64,000 nucleotides of DNA, from the NCBI GenBank assembly GCA_951213105.1, contig OX578140.1:29551780-29615779 (forward strand), given 5' to 3'. Source of the stretch: Amaurobius ferox (taxonomy: Eukaryota > Arthropoda > Arachnida > Araneae > Amaurobiidae). Positions 11,506 through 22,998 of the stretch are shown piece after piece. The translations under genes were made by a program, and so were the position numbers. Position 1 is the stretch's first letter. Each line of letters starts with the position of its first letter. The notes under the pieces were generated by a model that saw only the letters and a list, made by a program, of their open reading frames with translations, made no database searches and was not told the origin of the DNA.

Positions 11506-12715
11506 TACAACATAGTTGAAAAGTGTTTATGACTTTGTTCATTCTGTCTGTCTGTCTGTCTTTCTGTCCGTTAGCACGATAACTGCCGTAAAAATGACTT
11601 TATCAAAATGAAATTTTAGTATGTTGTTCAGAAGGTCTGTGGCATATATGGGAATGTAAATGAATAATATCACCCAATTAGTTTTGGATTGAACCCGGGT
11701 TGAAAAAATGAAATGCATTGAATCCTAAGAGACCTAATTTTTCAAGCATTTTTTAAGCAAATTTGAAATTCACAAATTGTTTCGAAAATTATAGGAAATA
11801 TTCAAATTATCTCATAAAATATGTATATATAAAATTCAGCAAAATATGTTCGGTAGTTTTTTAAATAAAAATTAAAATAATAATTGCACTCATATTATAT
11901 GAAAAAATCACGTGACCCACTTCAAAATAAAATGTGGCACCCATCTTGCGTCAAAATCGTGATTTTTAAAATCCTTTTAAATTTATATTTAGTGTTGCAT
12001 CCGTCCTAAAACCGCTGTACTTTTTATTTTTTTTGTGCATCAATTTATGCTGCGTCAACGCAAATACAATAATTTTTAGTTTAAATGATCATCAAATTTT
12101 GATTATTTTTACAACGAAGCCTACTTTCCACTATGGAGAACTACTTTTTAGGATGGAGCCTACTTTTTACTATGGAGAATGTAAATACATCAAGTTGTGA
12201 GATGAGTTCTAAAAGAATTTTTGAATTTCTTTAACGTAAAATTATTTAGCTCTGGAATCTGCAAATAACTGACATGAATGAAATATTCATTGATTTTACT
12301 TAAAGAAGTAGATGCTTCTATATTATTGCTTTTTGATGAAGTTTTAAGCATGGAGTTTGAAAGTAATTTTCTGTCCATGGTTTTACGTTTTTAAGTAAAA
12401 TAATTTATTGTAGTTTTGTGATAATTTTTAAAATATCGCCGCTGAATGAAAGGACTGGAAAAAAGTTTATGAATGAAATGTTTACGATATATATCAGACG
12501 ATTTATATTTCTATAACGTTATTTGAATAAAGTTCATTTGTTTTCGATGAAGTATTCAAATATAATAAATTATTGTAGTATTGTGATAATTTTTAAAATA
12601 TCACCGCTGAATGTATCGCATTTTATAGATGTTTAAATAAAATTGCCTTTCAGTTGGAAAGTGTTTCATAGTCAATGCGCATGACTATGAAACTGTGACT
12701 TTATGCATGATTGAT
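11506..12715 (+). repeat. Dispersed 1.2-kb repeat Z, copy 1
   Basis: Starts near TTTACAACATAGTTGAAAAG followed by CTGTCTGTCTG and CACGATAACTGCCGTAAAA, and ends near ATTGATCTTTCTTGTTTA. Clearly homologous along its length to 12722-14190 and 57897-59040. It contains two related 3' segments (TGATGAAGTTTTAAGCATGGA and TCGATGAAGTATTCAAATA). No coding potential was seen. Confidence 0.7.
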
Positions 12716-12721
12716 CTTTCT

Positions 12722-14190
12722 TGTTTACACTTTACAATATAGTTGAAAAATGTTTATGGCTTTGTTCATTCTGTCTGTTCGTTCCCACGATAACTGCCGT
12801 AAAAGTGACTTCATCAAAATTAAATTTTAGTATGTTGTTGAAATGGTCTGCGGGACATATGGGAATATCAATGAATAATATTTTCCAATTAGTTTTGGAT
12901 TGAATCCGGGTTGAAAAAATGAAATACATTGAACCATATGGGATATAATTTTTCAAACACTTTTTAAGCGAATTTAAAATTAAAAAATTGCTTCGAAAGT
13001 TTTAGGAAATATACAAATTATGGCATAAAAAATACGAAAAAAATTTCTGCAAAATATATTCGGTAGTTTTTTAAATAAAAATTAAAATACTAATTACACC
13101 TATATTATATGAAGGTGACCCACTTAAATAAAATATGGCATCCATCTTGTTGTTGAGACCCAGACCGTCCGACCTACCAGAAAGGTGTAAGGTACCAGTT
13201 TGGATGGCCGGGATGGGCCACATAATTTAGACCGGAACCCAGTGGGGGAGACATCCACAGGGACCGTACCCTCCTTCCCCTACTACCAACTTCTCGGAAG
13301 GACTTACGGACTCACATGTTTAAAGTGATCATACTCCGCGTGAACACGACGGCAGTTTTGGCAGTGGCTGGAATCGAACCCAGGTCTACCCAGTGCAATT
13401 CCCGCTTGCTAACCACTGAGCTACCGCGCCCGGCATTCATCTTGTGTCAAAATCGCGATTTTTAAAGTTCTTTTTAATTTATATTTAGTGTTGTATCCGT
13501 CCTAAAACTGATTTATTTTTGTTTAATTTCTGTGCATATATATTCTGAAACAACGCAATTACATTATTTATATGAGTTTAAATGATCATCGAACTTTCAT
13601 TATTTCTTCAACGAAACCTAATTTTCACTTATGGAGAATGTAAACACATCAAGTTGTAAGATGAGTTGTATTAGAATTTCTGAATTTCTTTAACACAAAA
13701 TTTTTTAGCTTTTGAGTCTGCAATATAACTGATATTATTGAAACATTAATTGATTTTACTTAGAGAAGTAGACGATTCTATAATATTGCTTTTTCGATGA
13801 AGTTTTAAGCATGGAGGTAGAAATTAGTTTTATCTCCATGGTTTTAAGCTTTTAAGTAAAATAAATTATTGTAGCATTGCGATAATTTTAAAAATATCTC
13901 CGCTGAATGAAAGGAATGAAAAAAGTTTAATAATGAAATAAATATTCACTGCTTTTATATAGAGAACCAGGCGATTTATATTTCGATGACGTTATTTGAA
14001 CAAAGTTCATTTATTTTCGATGAAGTATTCAAATACAATAAATTATTGTAGTATTGTGATAATTTTAAAAATATCACCACTGAATATATTGCATTTTAGA
14101 GATGTTTAAATAAAAATGCATTTCAGTTGGAAAATGTTTCATAATCAATGCTTCATGTATGATTGAACTTTCATGTCTTGCATACTTTAT
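12722..14190 (+). repeat. Dispersed 1.2-kb repeat Z, copy 2 (interrupted by a SINE)
   Basis: Directly follows copy 1 in the same orientation, so the two form a tandem pair. Interrupted at 13151-13431 by a reverse-oriented SINE whose target duplication is repeat-Z sequence. Aligns to copies 1 and 3 on both sides of the insertion. Confidence 0.7.
13151..13431 (-). mobile_element. tRNA-derived SINE, full length, reverse orientation
   Basis: Read on the minus strand, it starts with a tRNA-like head (GCGGTAGCTCAGTGGTTAG as A box region and GGTTCGATTCC as B box). It continues with a body rich in GGTGGTAGGGG-type sequence and ends with the hairpin tail GGTCGGACGGTCTGGGTCTC and CAAC. Flanked by GGCATCCATCTTGT (13137-13150) and GGCATTCATCTTGT (13432-13445), a 14-bp target duplication with one mismatch. 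Transcription would be by RNA polymerase III, with mobilisation in trans by a LINE. Confidence 0.85.
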
Positions 14191-14364
14191 GCGAAAACTT
14201 TAGCACTTACCATAAATTGGAAGCTGTATTGTAGTGCTAGCTATTGAAACAAATATATAATAAATATTCTAGAATGCTCATATTTATCACAGCAGTTGTT
14301 ATTCGCACATAACTGACTTTTTTTAAAACTGTTGGTTACCACGGCTTACACCCGGACCTTTCAT

Positions 14365-14640
14365 ACATCGAAAATTCGACTTCGATTTTTTGGCAGATTT
14401 TCACGTTTACCTCATCTCAGAACTGTATCATCTCTTAATAGTATATTTTTTATGATCTGAAGAGAACAATAATATCGATGACTTTTTTGCATTCAGCTGA
14501 TTTGTGAGTTATATATTATTGCAAGTTAAAATACATCGGAAATTCGACTTCGATTTTTTGGTAGATTTTTACGTTTACCTCATCTCAGAACTGCATCATC
14601 TCTTAATAGTATATTTTTCATGTTCTGAAGAGAACAAACA
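14365..14640 (+). repeat. Tandem duplication of a ~168-bp unit
   Basis: Two copies of ATTCGACTTCGATTTTTTGG...CATCATCTCTTAATAGTATA...CTGAAGAGAACAA occur, one from about 14369 and one from about 14537, with few differences. A diverged single copy lies near 9553-9660. Confidence 0.7.
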
Positions 14641-14698
14641 CATTTCAATAAATGCCATTAAGAAAAATAAACTTAATGGCATTTATTGAAATGTGTTT
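14636..14698. repeat. Perfect 27-bp inverted repeat, 9-nt loop
   Basis: Arms 14636-14662 and 14672-14698 are exact reverse complements around the spacer AAAAATAAA. The arms contain AATAAATGCCATTAAG. This is the strongest simple hairpin found in the window apart from the Polinton TIRs. It abuts the 3' end of the second 168-bp unit. Confidence 0.9.
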
Positions 14699-14699
14699 A

Positions 14700-16072
14700 T
14701 ATTTGCATGTTTATAAATTATCTAACAATATACGCAAGTGAAATTGAAAATACTGGATATATGTTCGAAGAATATGTCCTGAACAAGTGCAGGAGTATAA
14801 TCCAAATACATCGTGAACGAGGTTAGCTTAGATGTGAGAATTTTAAATTAATGTTCAATAAATAAAATTTGGCTTAAGAATGAAAAGATATTTCACATTG
14901 TATAAGTTTTAGAAATGATAAATGTTACTTTAGTCTAATAGAAAACCGTCCGGTATTTTGAAAGAAATTGATAAGTGATTAGAGGAGTCTGCGATATTTA
15001 ATCTAATTTATAAATTGTAAAATACCCGTGTATCAAAATTTTTCTAAAACTTTTGCTGGGTCACAGCAGTGTGGATATGTTTTTTAAGGTCATGAAAGAT
15101 TCACCTACATATTGGAGTTTATGATTCGTGTTGCATTGAGATGAAGAGAGAGAGAGAGAGAGAGAGAGAGCAAATTGTTGTTGCATAATAACAGTAAGTT
15201 AATTCATAAGAGTGTACTGTATTTAATAATATACATTCAATAATTTTGTGACGTGTTGGGAAATAAGACTGATGGACCAATAGTGAGATATTTATGATCC
15301 TTACCGACTTTGGCGATTGGAACAATTATTTCTAACTAACAAATTTCGTGCGCTTTATACGCTACGTCTGTCCAAGTACACCACGACCATGTAACGAAAA
15401 CGAGAACTGTGGTGAGGTGGATTTTACACATAAATACAATAAAAGTTAAACACATAAATACATTAAAGATACTCACCAAATAGTTCCACCAGGCTCAAGC
15501 GCGTTAAAGTATAGTGGGGTCCGATTGGACCTAAGTACATTGCGTTTGCTGAAACAATTAATCACTCCCATTTTTGTGGCCATCTAACAATTTATTTACA
15601 GAACACATGAAATCTCAATTTAAACATTAAATACAAAATACACAATTACAAATGGGTTCCCAATTTGCCTAAGCTTGACCTCAGGGTGCACAGTTTATTT
15701 TGCATTAATTTGCATATTTATCTTATTTATCATCCAAACTTGTAATTAATTACTTTTGTTAAGAAAACAATATATATATATTCGATTTTGCAAATCTCCC
15801 ATTTAGCATAACTTTGCCCTCACACTATTAGCTCACACAAATTAAGCTTAAACATTCATATACACATTTTAAATCAATATATAATTCTCATACCTTCATT
15901 ACATACGAACTCCACTGAGTGCTGTAGCTGACCTCTGCACGTTGGAATGGGTGGCACGATTAATTGAAGTTTGGTTCATTTATTTGAATAGTTCATGGAA
16001 AACACCACCAGTCTGAGAAACACGGTTGCGTATCATCAGGTGACGAAAATTTTTGCCAAGTATTATTTTGGA
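14700..16072. other. Non-coding stretch
   Basis: AT-rich. Contains a (GA)n microsatellite at 15143-15170. The region 15350-16060 has somewhat higher GC content but no recognisable gene. Confidence 0.4.
15143..15170. repeat. (GA)n microsatellite
   Basis: Uninterrupted GA dinucleotide run. Confidence 0.9.
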
Positions 16073-16640
16073 GATGGGCACACTGTCCACTTTCCTTCTC
16101 CTCCTCTTAATTTCGGCTTTATCCCAGCGGCTCTTGAGTGAGCATGCTTACAGGTTTTACCGAAGTTTACGATCAGATATTTTGTAGAGATTGTCTGCTG
16201 CTTAGGAGCCCGGAATTGATGCTCCACAAACACTCCGTACGCGCAGTACTACAGTTACTACGGCTTAAATGCAGCTCAAGGAGCAAAGGTCCTACACCGC
16301 GCCGTTTTAGTGGTAGAGCTGTGTTGTACTGCAACCAAACACAAACACATGACGATGGGCATACTGTTCACTTTCCTTCTCCTCCTTTCAACGTCGGCTT
16401 AGTCCCAGCGGCTCTTGAGTGAGCATGCGTACAGGTTTTACCTAAAGAGTGGAGATCAGATACTTTATTTGTAGAGATTGGCTGCTGCTTAGGAGCCCTG
16501 GATTGATGCTCCGCAAACATTCCGTACACACAGCATTACAGTTACCACGGCTTAAATGCAGCTAAAGGAGCAAGGTCCTACACCGCGCCGTTTTGGTGGT
16601 AGAGCTGTGTGTACTGCGACCAAATAAAAACATGACGACA
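16073..16640 (+). repeat. Tandem duplication of a ~280-bp unit
   Basis: Two consecutive copies, from about 16073 and about 16353, share GATGGGCA, CACTTTCCTTCTCCTCCT, CAGCGGCTCTTGAGTGAGCA, GAGATTG...CTGCTGCTTAGGAGCC and CACCGCGCCGTTTT. Reading frames crossing them are not maintained between copies, so I do not call a gene. Confidence 0.7.
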
Positions 16641-17170
16641 TTCTTCCATTTTGTGGTCGCCACCGCCCGAAGGAAATGCGCCCTCGCGCTGAGTTAGGCT
16701 CGGCTCGTCTTGGCTACGAGTCGTCTTCTTTACCGGACTCACTACGTCGGTTCCTCGGCAAAGGCATTTGCCGCCCGAGATAGGGACCGCGGATGCCGGG
16801 TCAGAGATGCATCAAAATGCATGCCGGATCGGACTTCACAAAACCACAAGTGCCACGCACTTGGAGTGCTCTCTACTCGAGCTCAGAAAAGCAACTGACG
16901 ATTTTTTACATTTCTAAAAACTTCAGAATTTTAAAACAAGGGGAACGACAAAAATATCGGGAGGAAGTCCCCCACTTCCCATTCGCTGCTTCCCAAAACT
17001 CAATAAAAAAAGGCGGTCCAAAAATGCTTCATACCATTGGTTTTTGAAGCGACGCTCATTTTTTATGCGCTCCACTCAAACACAAGAACCAGAGGGCTTC
17101 CAAAACCAGGGTGGTCCAGAGGACCGGAACTCGACGCGAGCCACACCTGACAGGGCTATAAATTTTCAGA
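16641..17170. other. GC-richer non-coding segment
   Basis: 16640-17160 is clearly richer in GC and CpG than its surroundings (for example GCCCTCGCGCTGAGTTAGGC). Short open frames exist, but no domain was recognised. It could be a decayed mobile-element end or an untranslated first exon; the sequence alone does not decide. Confidence 0.35.
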
Positions 17171-18889
17171 GATTTGTAGCTCAACTTTGACATTTTTGCT
17201 GCAATTAATTCTCCGAATATTTACAATCCATGTCAGTGAGCACACAACCCAACGGCGCCAAAAAATCCCAATTCCGTCTGTGCAAAGGCCTAGCTATAAA
17301 CATAAATCACAAAACATAGTATATATTTCAATTACATTACATCTTCCCTTTTTCCCCAGGGTTACGTATAAAATATGTGATCATCATATCACAAGAACCA
17401 GCAGACATCAACTCCCGAGGACACTCCCACCCACTCTTAATATCCACAATCACATGCGATCTATACACCCTTCCCATTCAATATTACTATTTATTATACG
17501 ACTCCTTATTAAGGCATGCATACTATACCAACCCCTAACATAATGCAATTCACTTACGCTCCTCTAGATCCTCTAATAAACAAATTTATCAACTTTAATA
17601 CCTTAAACATCTTACACCCAAATTTTCACTTTCTGGTTGGTCACTATGGAAGAAATGAAACTAATTCTCTTTAACTTTATGGGTCATAATATTAAGCTCC
17701 AATCAATCTAATTGTAAACAAAGTTTGCATTAATTGCAATGTTTAAAACGCGAATGTGGCGATGTCTTTCTAACTCCATGGTTTAAATATTCATAGTCTG
17801 AATTTTTAAATTGGGAGGACCTACCTCTAAATATTAACTTTCCTATCCAGTTGAATCATAGAGGTGGTCTCATTTCTAACTCGATGAGCTGAATACAGTT
17901 TTCATTTTATTTCTTGAAGCATTAAATATTGTCTTATTGACTCTGTCTCTTTCACAAGTGTGCACATATTTAATATTTTTACAGGTCTCACTGCCCATAT
18001 CAAAACTTTTTAACAGGTCTGATTATATCGCATATCATTTCTCTTTTTTTTGTGCTCTTTTTCGTTACGTAATCTTTTACCTTTAATATTTCACTTTGTT
18101 TCGGGGCAACACGCCTTACTTGTGGCCCCCTATCTTGATGGCTTAGGGCCTATCCTGCCTGGATTCCCTCATGTTATATTACATTCTTCGAGTCATGACC
18201 GGTGGCTTGATTTATGCCCATATAGATATTGTGACCCTCCAACTTCTTAATTTCATCGCAAATATGTGAACTTATAGGGCGGAAAGATTGTTCAAGTAAA
18301 GTGTCAAACCTGGTGTCTACTCGTATGAACCTTCGTGCAGTTTGTTTCACACCAAGGCATATTGCTTTAAACATAAATTGCTTTATTTGGTCTTACAGGT
18401 TGTGTGTTCTTTATTCTATCCAGACTAAAATACGTCTACTGTCCGATAGTAGGACAAATCTCATTTCGCCATTGAAGATAACACTCTCACATTGTGTTTG
18501 TGTGCGAAGCAACAGTTATAGGAATGTCGATAGCGACCGTCCTGTGGTCCACCGCTCGAAATTGATGCTTTTGGTTTGTAGTTACGTCTAGAGAGTAAAG
18601 TCATAGGTCATTGTAACATGCTGTGATCCTAGGATATTCAAAAACGGATTTTCTAGTGACATCCACTCGTTTGGAATTGTGTCCGCAAACGAAAAATTAT
18701 GTATTGTTGAACATAGACAGAAATTCGCCATCTCAGTGATTGCAAGATATTGTTGTGCTTGGCGGTATATTAGTTGCAATACATTGATGAGTTAACATTT
18801 CAATATAAAGTTAAAAGAAATTTACAATTAATGCTTTTAGTTGCATTTATATATGGGCAATATTCTAAAATGGTACATATAAGCACACC
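17170..18889. other. Non-coding stretch
   Basis: No gene, repeat copy or RNA could be recognised. Open frames of up to 118 codons at 17187-17543 have a low-complexity composition without motifs. Confidence 0.4.
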
Positions 18890-20015
18890 TTACTGCATCA
18901 GAAATCCCAAAGTTATTATGATTCCAACCGTTTTTATCAAAATAATTTTATTTATTTCTGAAGTTTTCCACAGTGTGAACGACTTCCCGGCCGTCCATAC
19001 AGTTACCTTACACCTTTCTGGTAGGTCGGACGGTCTGGGTCTCAACAACAACAACAGTGTGAACGACCCTCTCTGGTAGGTCGGACGGTCTGGGTTTCAA
19101 CAACAACAACAACAACTGTGTGAACGACAAATTCATTTTGGTTGCATCTAAAAGTGTTGATATGTTTAGCGAATCGTGTACGCTTAAAACTGAGTGATAT
19201 TCATTACATGCGGGTATATATTCTTGTATCACACCTCGACACTTGTGCCAAGTAACTGTAACTTTTGATCCGACAAAGTACAGCATTGTCACCCGGATTA
19301 CTATAAATGCAACGAATATTGTGGAAATAATGAACTGTCCACTTATGTTGTTACAGTTATAGTGCCTGTGTATACAATACAGCAAGAAGATTAATGCATG
19401 ACAGTAAATCATACACGCATTTAATGAAGTTGTATCTTCGATTTGAGTATGGATGTTCTTCAGTGTTGAATATATATCTAGACCTTTTCTTATATTTTGT
19501 GATTTCGGTTATCTTTTCATTTTCTGAAGGTGACAAATAAAGTTTTTCAACTGCGTTTGTTCGAAAGATATGTACATCAAGCAAAACTGAAGCGTTACAA
19601 TAGTTGGAAGATAAGTTACATTTGGCACAAGAGTTACTTGAAATAAAGTCACAAGGTTACTGAAAGTGGAATAGGGGACATATTGCTATAAAAACATAAA
19701 TCCATAATACAGATGCAAAGAATTTTTGTTTATGACTATATAAATTCCATAAAGGCATATGATAACAGGGACAAATAAGCACAATAAGCAAGTGATAGTA
19801 ATGCACTTACTATAGTTTTGGATGATGAGTTGTAATAACTTAAAGGCTCATATTTCACGATGGTTTAAATTTTCTTTAATTTTCTTCACTTGATTACTCT
19901 AAAAAATCGCAATGCCAGAGAAATGAAGTATGAAACTAAAGTAGTAATCCTAACTAAAAGACTTTCTCCTCTAATAGGCAGAATATTCATGCCAATGACA
20001 AATATTAGACACAAA
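18890..20015 (-). pseudogene. Gustatory-receptor-like pseudogene
   Basis: Minus-strand sequence is collinear with the intact receptor at 4299-5429 from about codon 65 to the C-terminus, where it reads KTVGIIITLGFLMQ and then a stop at 18890. Breaks: a TAA replaces the Tyr codon of the conserved KMKRYPT motif at 19509-19511. Two SINE-tail insertions at 18984-19117 split the last exon-like segment just before the final helix. There is no recognisable N-terminal part beyond about 20015, and the region 19600-20010 also has frame-breaking changes. Its placement between two other members suggests a local tandem array. Confidence 0.75.
18973..19128 (+). mobile_element. Two successive SINE-tail insertions with a shared target duplication
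   Basis: Insert 1 (18984-19056) and insert 2 (19068-19117) both end GGTCGGACGGTCTGGGT(C/T)TCAAC plus (CAA)n. The 11-mer GTGTGAACGAC occurs three times, at 18973-18983, 19057-19067 and 19118-19128. Each insert is thus flanked by the same target sequence, meaning the second insertion reused the site. They interrupt the receptor pseudogene. Confidence 0.85.
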
Positions 20016-20104
20016 ATATGAAAATAGCGTTTTCAGTTGCATTTGTAATCAGAATGAGAAATTGCCAACTTGGCAGTGCCGAGATTTGATCCATACCAGT
20101 GCCA

Positions 20105-20640
20105 AAAAGTGATAGTCCAGTATCATAGCGTTGAGCAAAACACGTCTCCAGCTCAAGACATGTTATACTGCCTTATAAGCGTTCACTATCAGTGAGTTGT
20201 CGATTACCGAACGAACTTTTCTGCAGATAAGGCGTGCGAGCGATAAGTTGAAGTACTGTAACATTAGAGTTCATGAGGTTGTGATGAAGCGTGCTAAGAG
20301 AATTGTGTTGCTAATCATGTGGCCGATGAAGACTATGCTGCAGAGTTTGAATCTTTTAGTAAACCGCTTCCTGACGCCATCTCAAGGGGAGTACAGAAAA
20401 TAGATTTTTCAATATATATATATATATCATTTTCAGAAAACTGAATAGTTGGAAATAATAGAACGAAAGGTGTTTCCTGCTCGTCCAAGGCCAACAATGT
20501 ATCGAAAATATGAGATAATCAAAATTGCGGTGCAGGGTTTTAATTTCGAAGATAAAGCGTGGTAGGCCAATATCATAGCGATGAGCTAAAGACGTCTCCA
20601 GCTCAAGGCATTTAATACTGCTTTATGAGAGTTCACTACA
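20105..20640 (+). repeat. Pair of ~75-bp direct repeats
   Basis: TATCATAGCG(T/A)TGAGC, GACGTCTCCAGCTCAAG(A/G)CA and TACTGC(C/T)TTATGA-type sequence occurs at about 20125-20180 and again at about 20570-20640. The sequence between includes a (TA)n run near 20415 and no gene that I recognise. Confidence 0.6.
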
Positions 20641-20689
20641 CATTCATATTAGCACAATTTTAAAAGGATACATAACGGCATGGCATAAT

Positions 20690-21499
20690 CTACTGCATAA
20701 GTACTCCAAAAGTTATTAGTATCCCGGCCGTTTTTATTAAAAGGACTTTATTTAATTCAATAATGCCCCAGAGTGTGAAGGGCATATCCACTTTAGTAGC
20801 CTCCAAAAGTGTTGATAAATTCAGCGAATCCTGGACGCTTAAAGCTGAACGATGTTTATTGCAGGAGTTTATGCATTCTTGTACCACACCACTGCTCTTT
20901 CGCCAAGTATTGATAACCTTGGATCCGACAAAGCACAAGATTGTCACCCGGACTACTATAAATGGAACATATATTGAGGAAACAATGAACTTTTCATTTA
21001 ATAGGTAATTTTTATAGTATCTGTGTATAAAATATAAGACTGTGGTTAATGACTGACAATAGATTATAAATGCATTTAATGAAGTTGTATCTTCGATTTG
21101 AGTATGGATATTATTCAGTGCTGAATATAAATCTAAACCTTTACTTATATTTTGTGATGTTGGATTTCCTTCCATTTTCTGCAGGTGGCAAATAAAGTTT
21201 CTCAACTGTAGTTGTTTAAACGATATGAAAATCAAGCAAAAGAGAATCGTTACAATAGTTGGAAAGGAAATTATGTTTAGTACATGGGTTACCTGAAATA
21301 TAGGCACAAGGATCCTTAAAGAGAAATAGGAGATGTTTTGTCTAAAAAACATCCATTCATAATAATGATAGTTCTTGCCTATAAAAATTCCATAAAGGCA
21401 TACGATCACTGGTAAAAGTAAACATAGCAGGCGTATGAGAGCAATGAACCTGGTATAACAATTGGTTAATGATTGACGACAAGCTGTCGACCAACATTT
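20690..21499 (-). pseudogene. Gustatory-receptor-like gene, 3' part (split by the Polinton)
   Basis: Encodes about 269 codons collinear with the C-terminal 70 percent of the intact paralogue, including SFPTIVTILFCL, CHLQKMEGNPTSQN and the last helix KTAGILITFGVLMQ. The open frame enters the Polinton TIR at 21505-21506, so codons read from there on are element sequence. The remaining N-terminal part is at 38058-38362. Codon phase matches exactly: 21499 is a first codon position and 38058 a third one. The 3' part itself has no internal break. Confidence 0.8.
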
Positions 21500-21505
21500 G
21501 CCGAT
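21500..21505. repeat. Left target-site duplication of the Polinton (GCCGAT)
   Basis: GCCGAT immediately outside the left TIR is identical to 38058-38063 immediately outside the right TIR. Six bases is the known Polinton duplication length. Confidence 0.95.
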
Positions 21506-22053
21506 AGTAGTATATATATGTACGTATGAGCACACATGTACTTTATACACTAAAAACTATTTTTTATAGCTTATTTTTATCTTTTTTATATATAAAAAAA
21601 AGGTATCGATCCATTTTAATATTAAAAACATGATTTTATAGTTAAATAAGACCTTTTTTACATTTAGACCAAATTTTAACTTAAATGCATGAAAAAAGAG
21701 ATCAAAGATAGGCCGCCCCATTTTGGGGCTACCTTATTTTGAAGGGGCCGTTAGTCCCTCAGGTAAATTACGGTGAAATTAAATAAATGCGTGAAAAAAG
21801 AGAACTTCCAAATGAATGGAAGTCCTCTAAGCTTTAAAATAAATGGGGGGACTAACGGTCCCCCCATAAAATTACGGTGAAAAAAATTATTTTCAAAGTT
21901 TTTTTAGAAAATAAAAAGGATTTATATGAAAGTCGTGAAAAAAAAGGACTTGAATCCTCTAAATAAACTTTAAAAGGTATCCTAAAATAGGATTATAAAG
22001 TGACTTAAAATATATCGAAACGCGTCCGTAAATTACGGACGTGTTTTTTAGAG
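21506..22053 (+). repeat. Left terminal inverted repeat of the Polinton
   Basis: Pairs with 37483-38057. The outer 340 bp differ at only a few positions; the inner part diverges more. It contains several stem-loops: CCGCCCCATTTTGGGGC near 21712, CTTCCAAATGAATGGAAG near 21806, GGGGGGACTAACGGTCCCCC at 21845, and CGTCCGTAAATTACGGACG near 22023. Three of them follow a TG(C)RTGAAAAAA(A)G motif. The ends probably carry covalently attached terminal protein, as in protein-primed replication (family knowledge). Confidence 0.95.
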
Positions 22054-22074
22054 TTATTTATGGACTGAGTTTTT

Positions 22075-22971
22075 TTAAGTCTGTTGTCCTATCTTGCGAT
22101 ATGGAAATCCTACATTATTTCTAAATCTTCTTAACATCATGGGTATTTTATCTTCATCATACCGTATTTCATTTATTCTAGGCAAAAATATTAATTCAGT
22201 TAGAGATGTAATATCGTTTTCTCTACAATATAATTTTTTTAAATTAGTTAAATTTTTTATACCTTCAATAGATGTAATATCGTTTTCACTACAAGATAGT
22301 ATTTCTAAATTTATTAAATTTTTTATTCCTTCAAGTGAAGTTAATCTATTATCTGCACAATATAATTCTTTTAAATTAGTTAAATTTTTTATTCCTTCAA
22401 GAGATGTAATATCGTTTTCACTACAAGATAGTATTTCTAAATTAGTTAAATTTTCTATTCCTTCAAGTGAAGTTAATCTATTATCATTACAACTTAATTC
22501 TTTTAAATTAGTTAAATTTTCTATTCCTTCAAGAGATTTTAATTTATTTCCCTCACAATCTAATACTTTTAAATTCGTTAAATTTTCTATACCTTCAAGA
22601 GATGTTAATTTATTTTTATTACAATTTAATGTTTCTAAATTCGTTAAATTTTCTATTCCTTCAAGAGATGTTAATTTATTTCCTCTACATTTTAATACTT
22701 TTAAATTCGTTAAATTTTCTATTCCATCAAGAGATTTTAATCTATTATATTTACAATCTAATGTTTCTAAATTTATTAAATTTTTTATTTCATCAAGAGA
22801 TGTTAATTTATATCCCTCACAATATAATTCTTTTAAATTAGTTAAATTTTCTATTCCTTCAAGAGATGTATCACAATATAATATAAAAATAGATTTCACT
22901 TCAGTAGGATTCTCTATATTTAAGAAAGACATAGTTTTTTTTCCCATACCATTATTATATGTAACATCCAT
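22075..22971 (-). CDS. Leucine-rich-repeat protein (Polinton cargo)
   Basis: 298 codons, last gene of the left arm, ending about 20 bp inside the TIR boundary. From about residue 35 to 270 it is a run of roughly ten 22-residue repeats of the form LTSLEGIENLTNLKELYC, an LRR solenoid of the SDS22/internalin-like type with Cys or Asn at the turn. The DNA is also a 66-bp tandem repeat, so copy number can vary by recombination. The start lies in the motif AATGTTTCTATATAAATGG. No signal peptide or membrane segment is seen. Very similar LRR arrays are common in giant viruses. A role in host interaction is only an inference, since it is not part of the conserved Polinton core. Confidence 0.85.
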   Translation of the reverse strand: MDVTYNNGMGKKTMSFLNIENPTEVKSIFILYCDTSLEGIENLTNLKELYCEGYKLTSLDEIKNLINLETLDCKYNRLKSLDGIENLTNLKVLKCRGNKLTSLEGIENLTNLETLNCNKNKLTSLEGIENLTNLKVLDCEGNKLKSLEGIENLTNLKELSCNDNRLTSLEGIENLTNLEILSCSENDITSLEGIKNLTNLKELYCADNRLTSLEGIKNLINLEILSCSENDITSIEGIKNLTNLKKLYCRENDITSLTELIFLPRINEIRYDEDKIPMMLRRFRNNVGFPYRKIGQQT

Positions 22972-22992
22972 TTATATAGAAACATTTTTATT
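22967..22992 (-). promoter_or_regulatory. Start-site motif of the LRR gene
   Basis: Minus strand reads AAAAATGTTTCTATATAAAT followed by GG, with the ATG at its end. It matches the junction motif seen on the plus strand at 31227, 31487, 35474 and 36206. Confidence 0.5.
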
Positions 22993-22998
22993 AAATAT

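Noticed and set aside
16138..16422. 94-codon frame over the 280-bp duplication
   Set aside because: Frame and residues are not preserved between the two copies.
20197..20560. Tc1-like transposase remnant
   Set aside because: Short stretches looked protein-like, but no DDE motif or inverted repeats could be supported.
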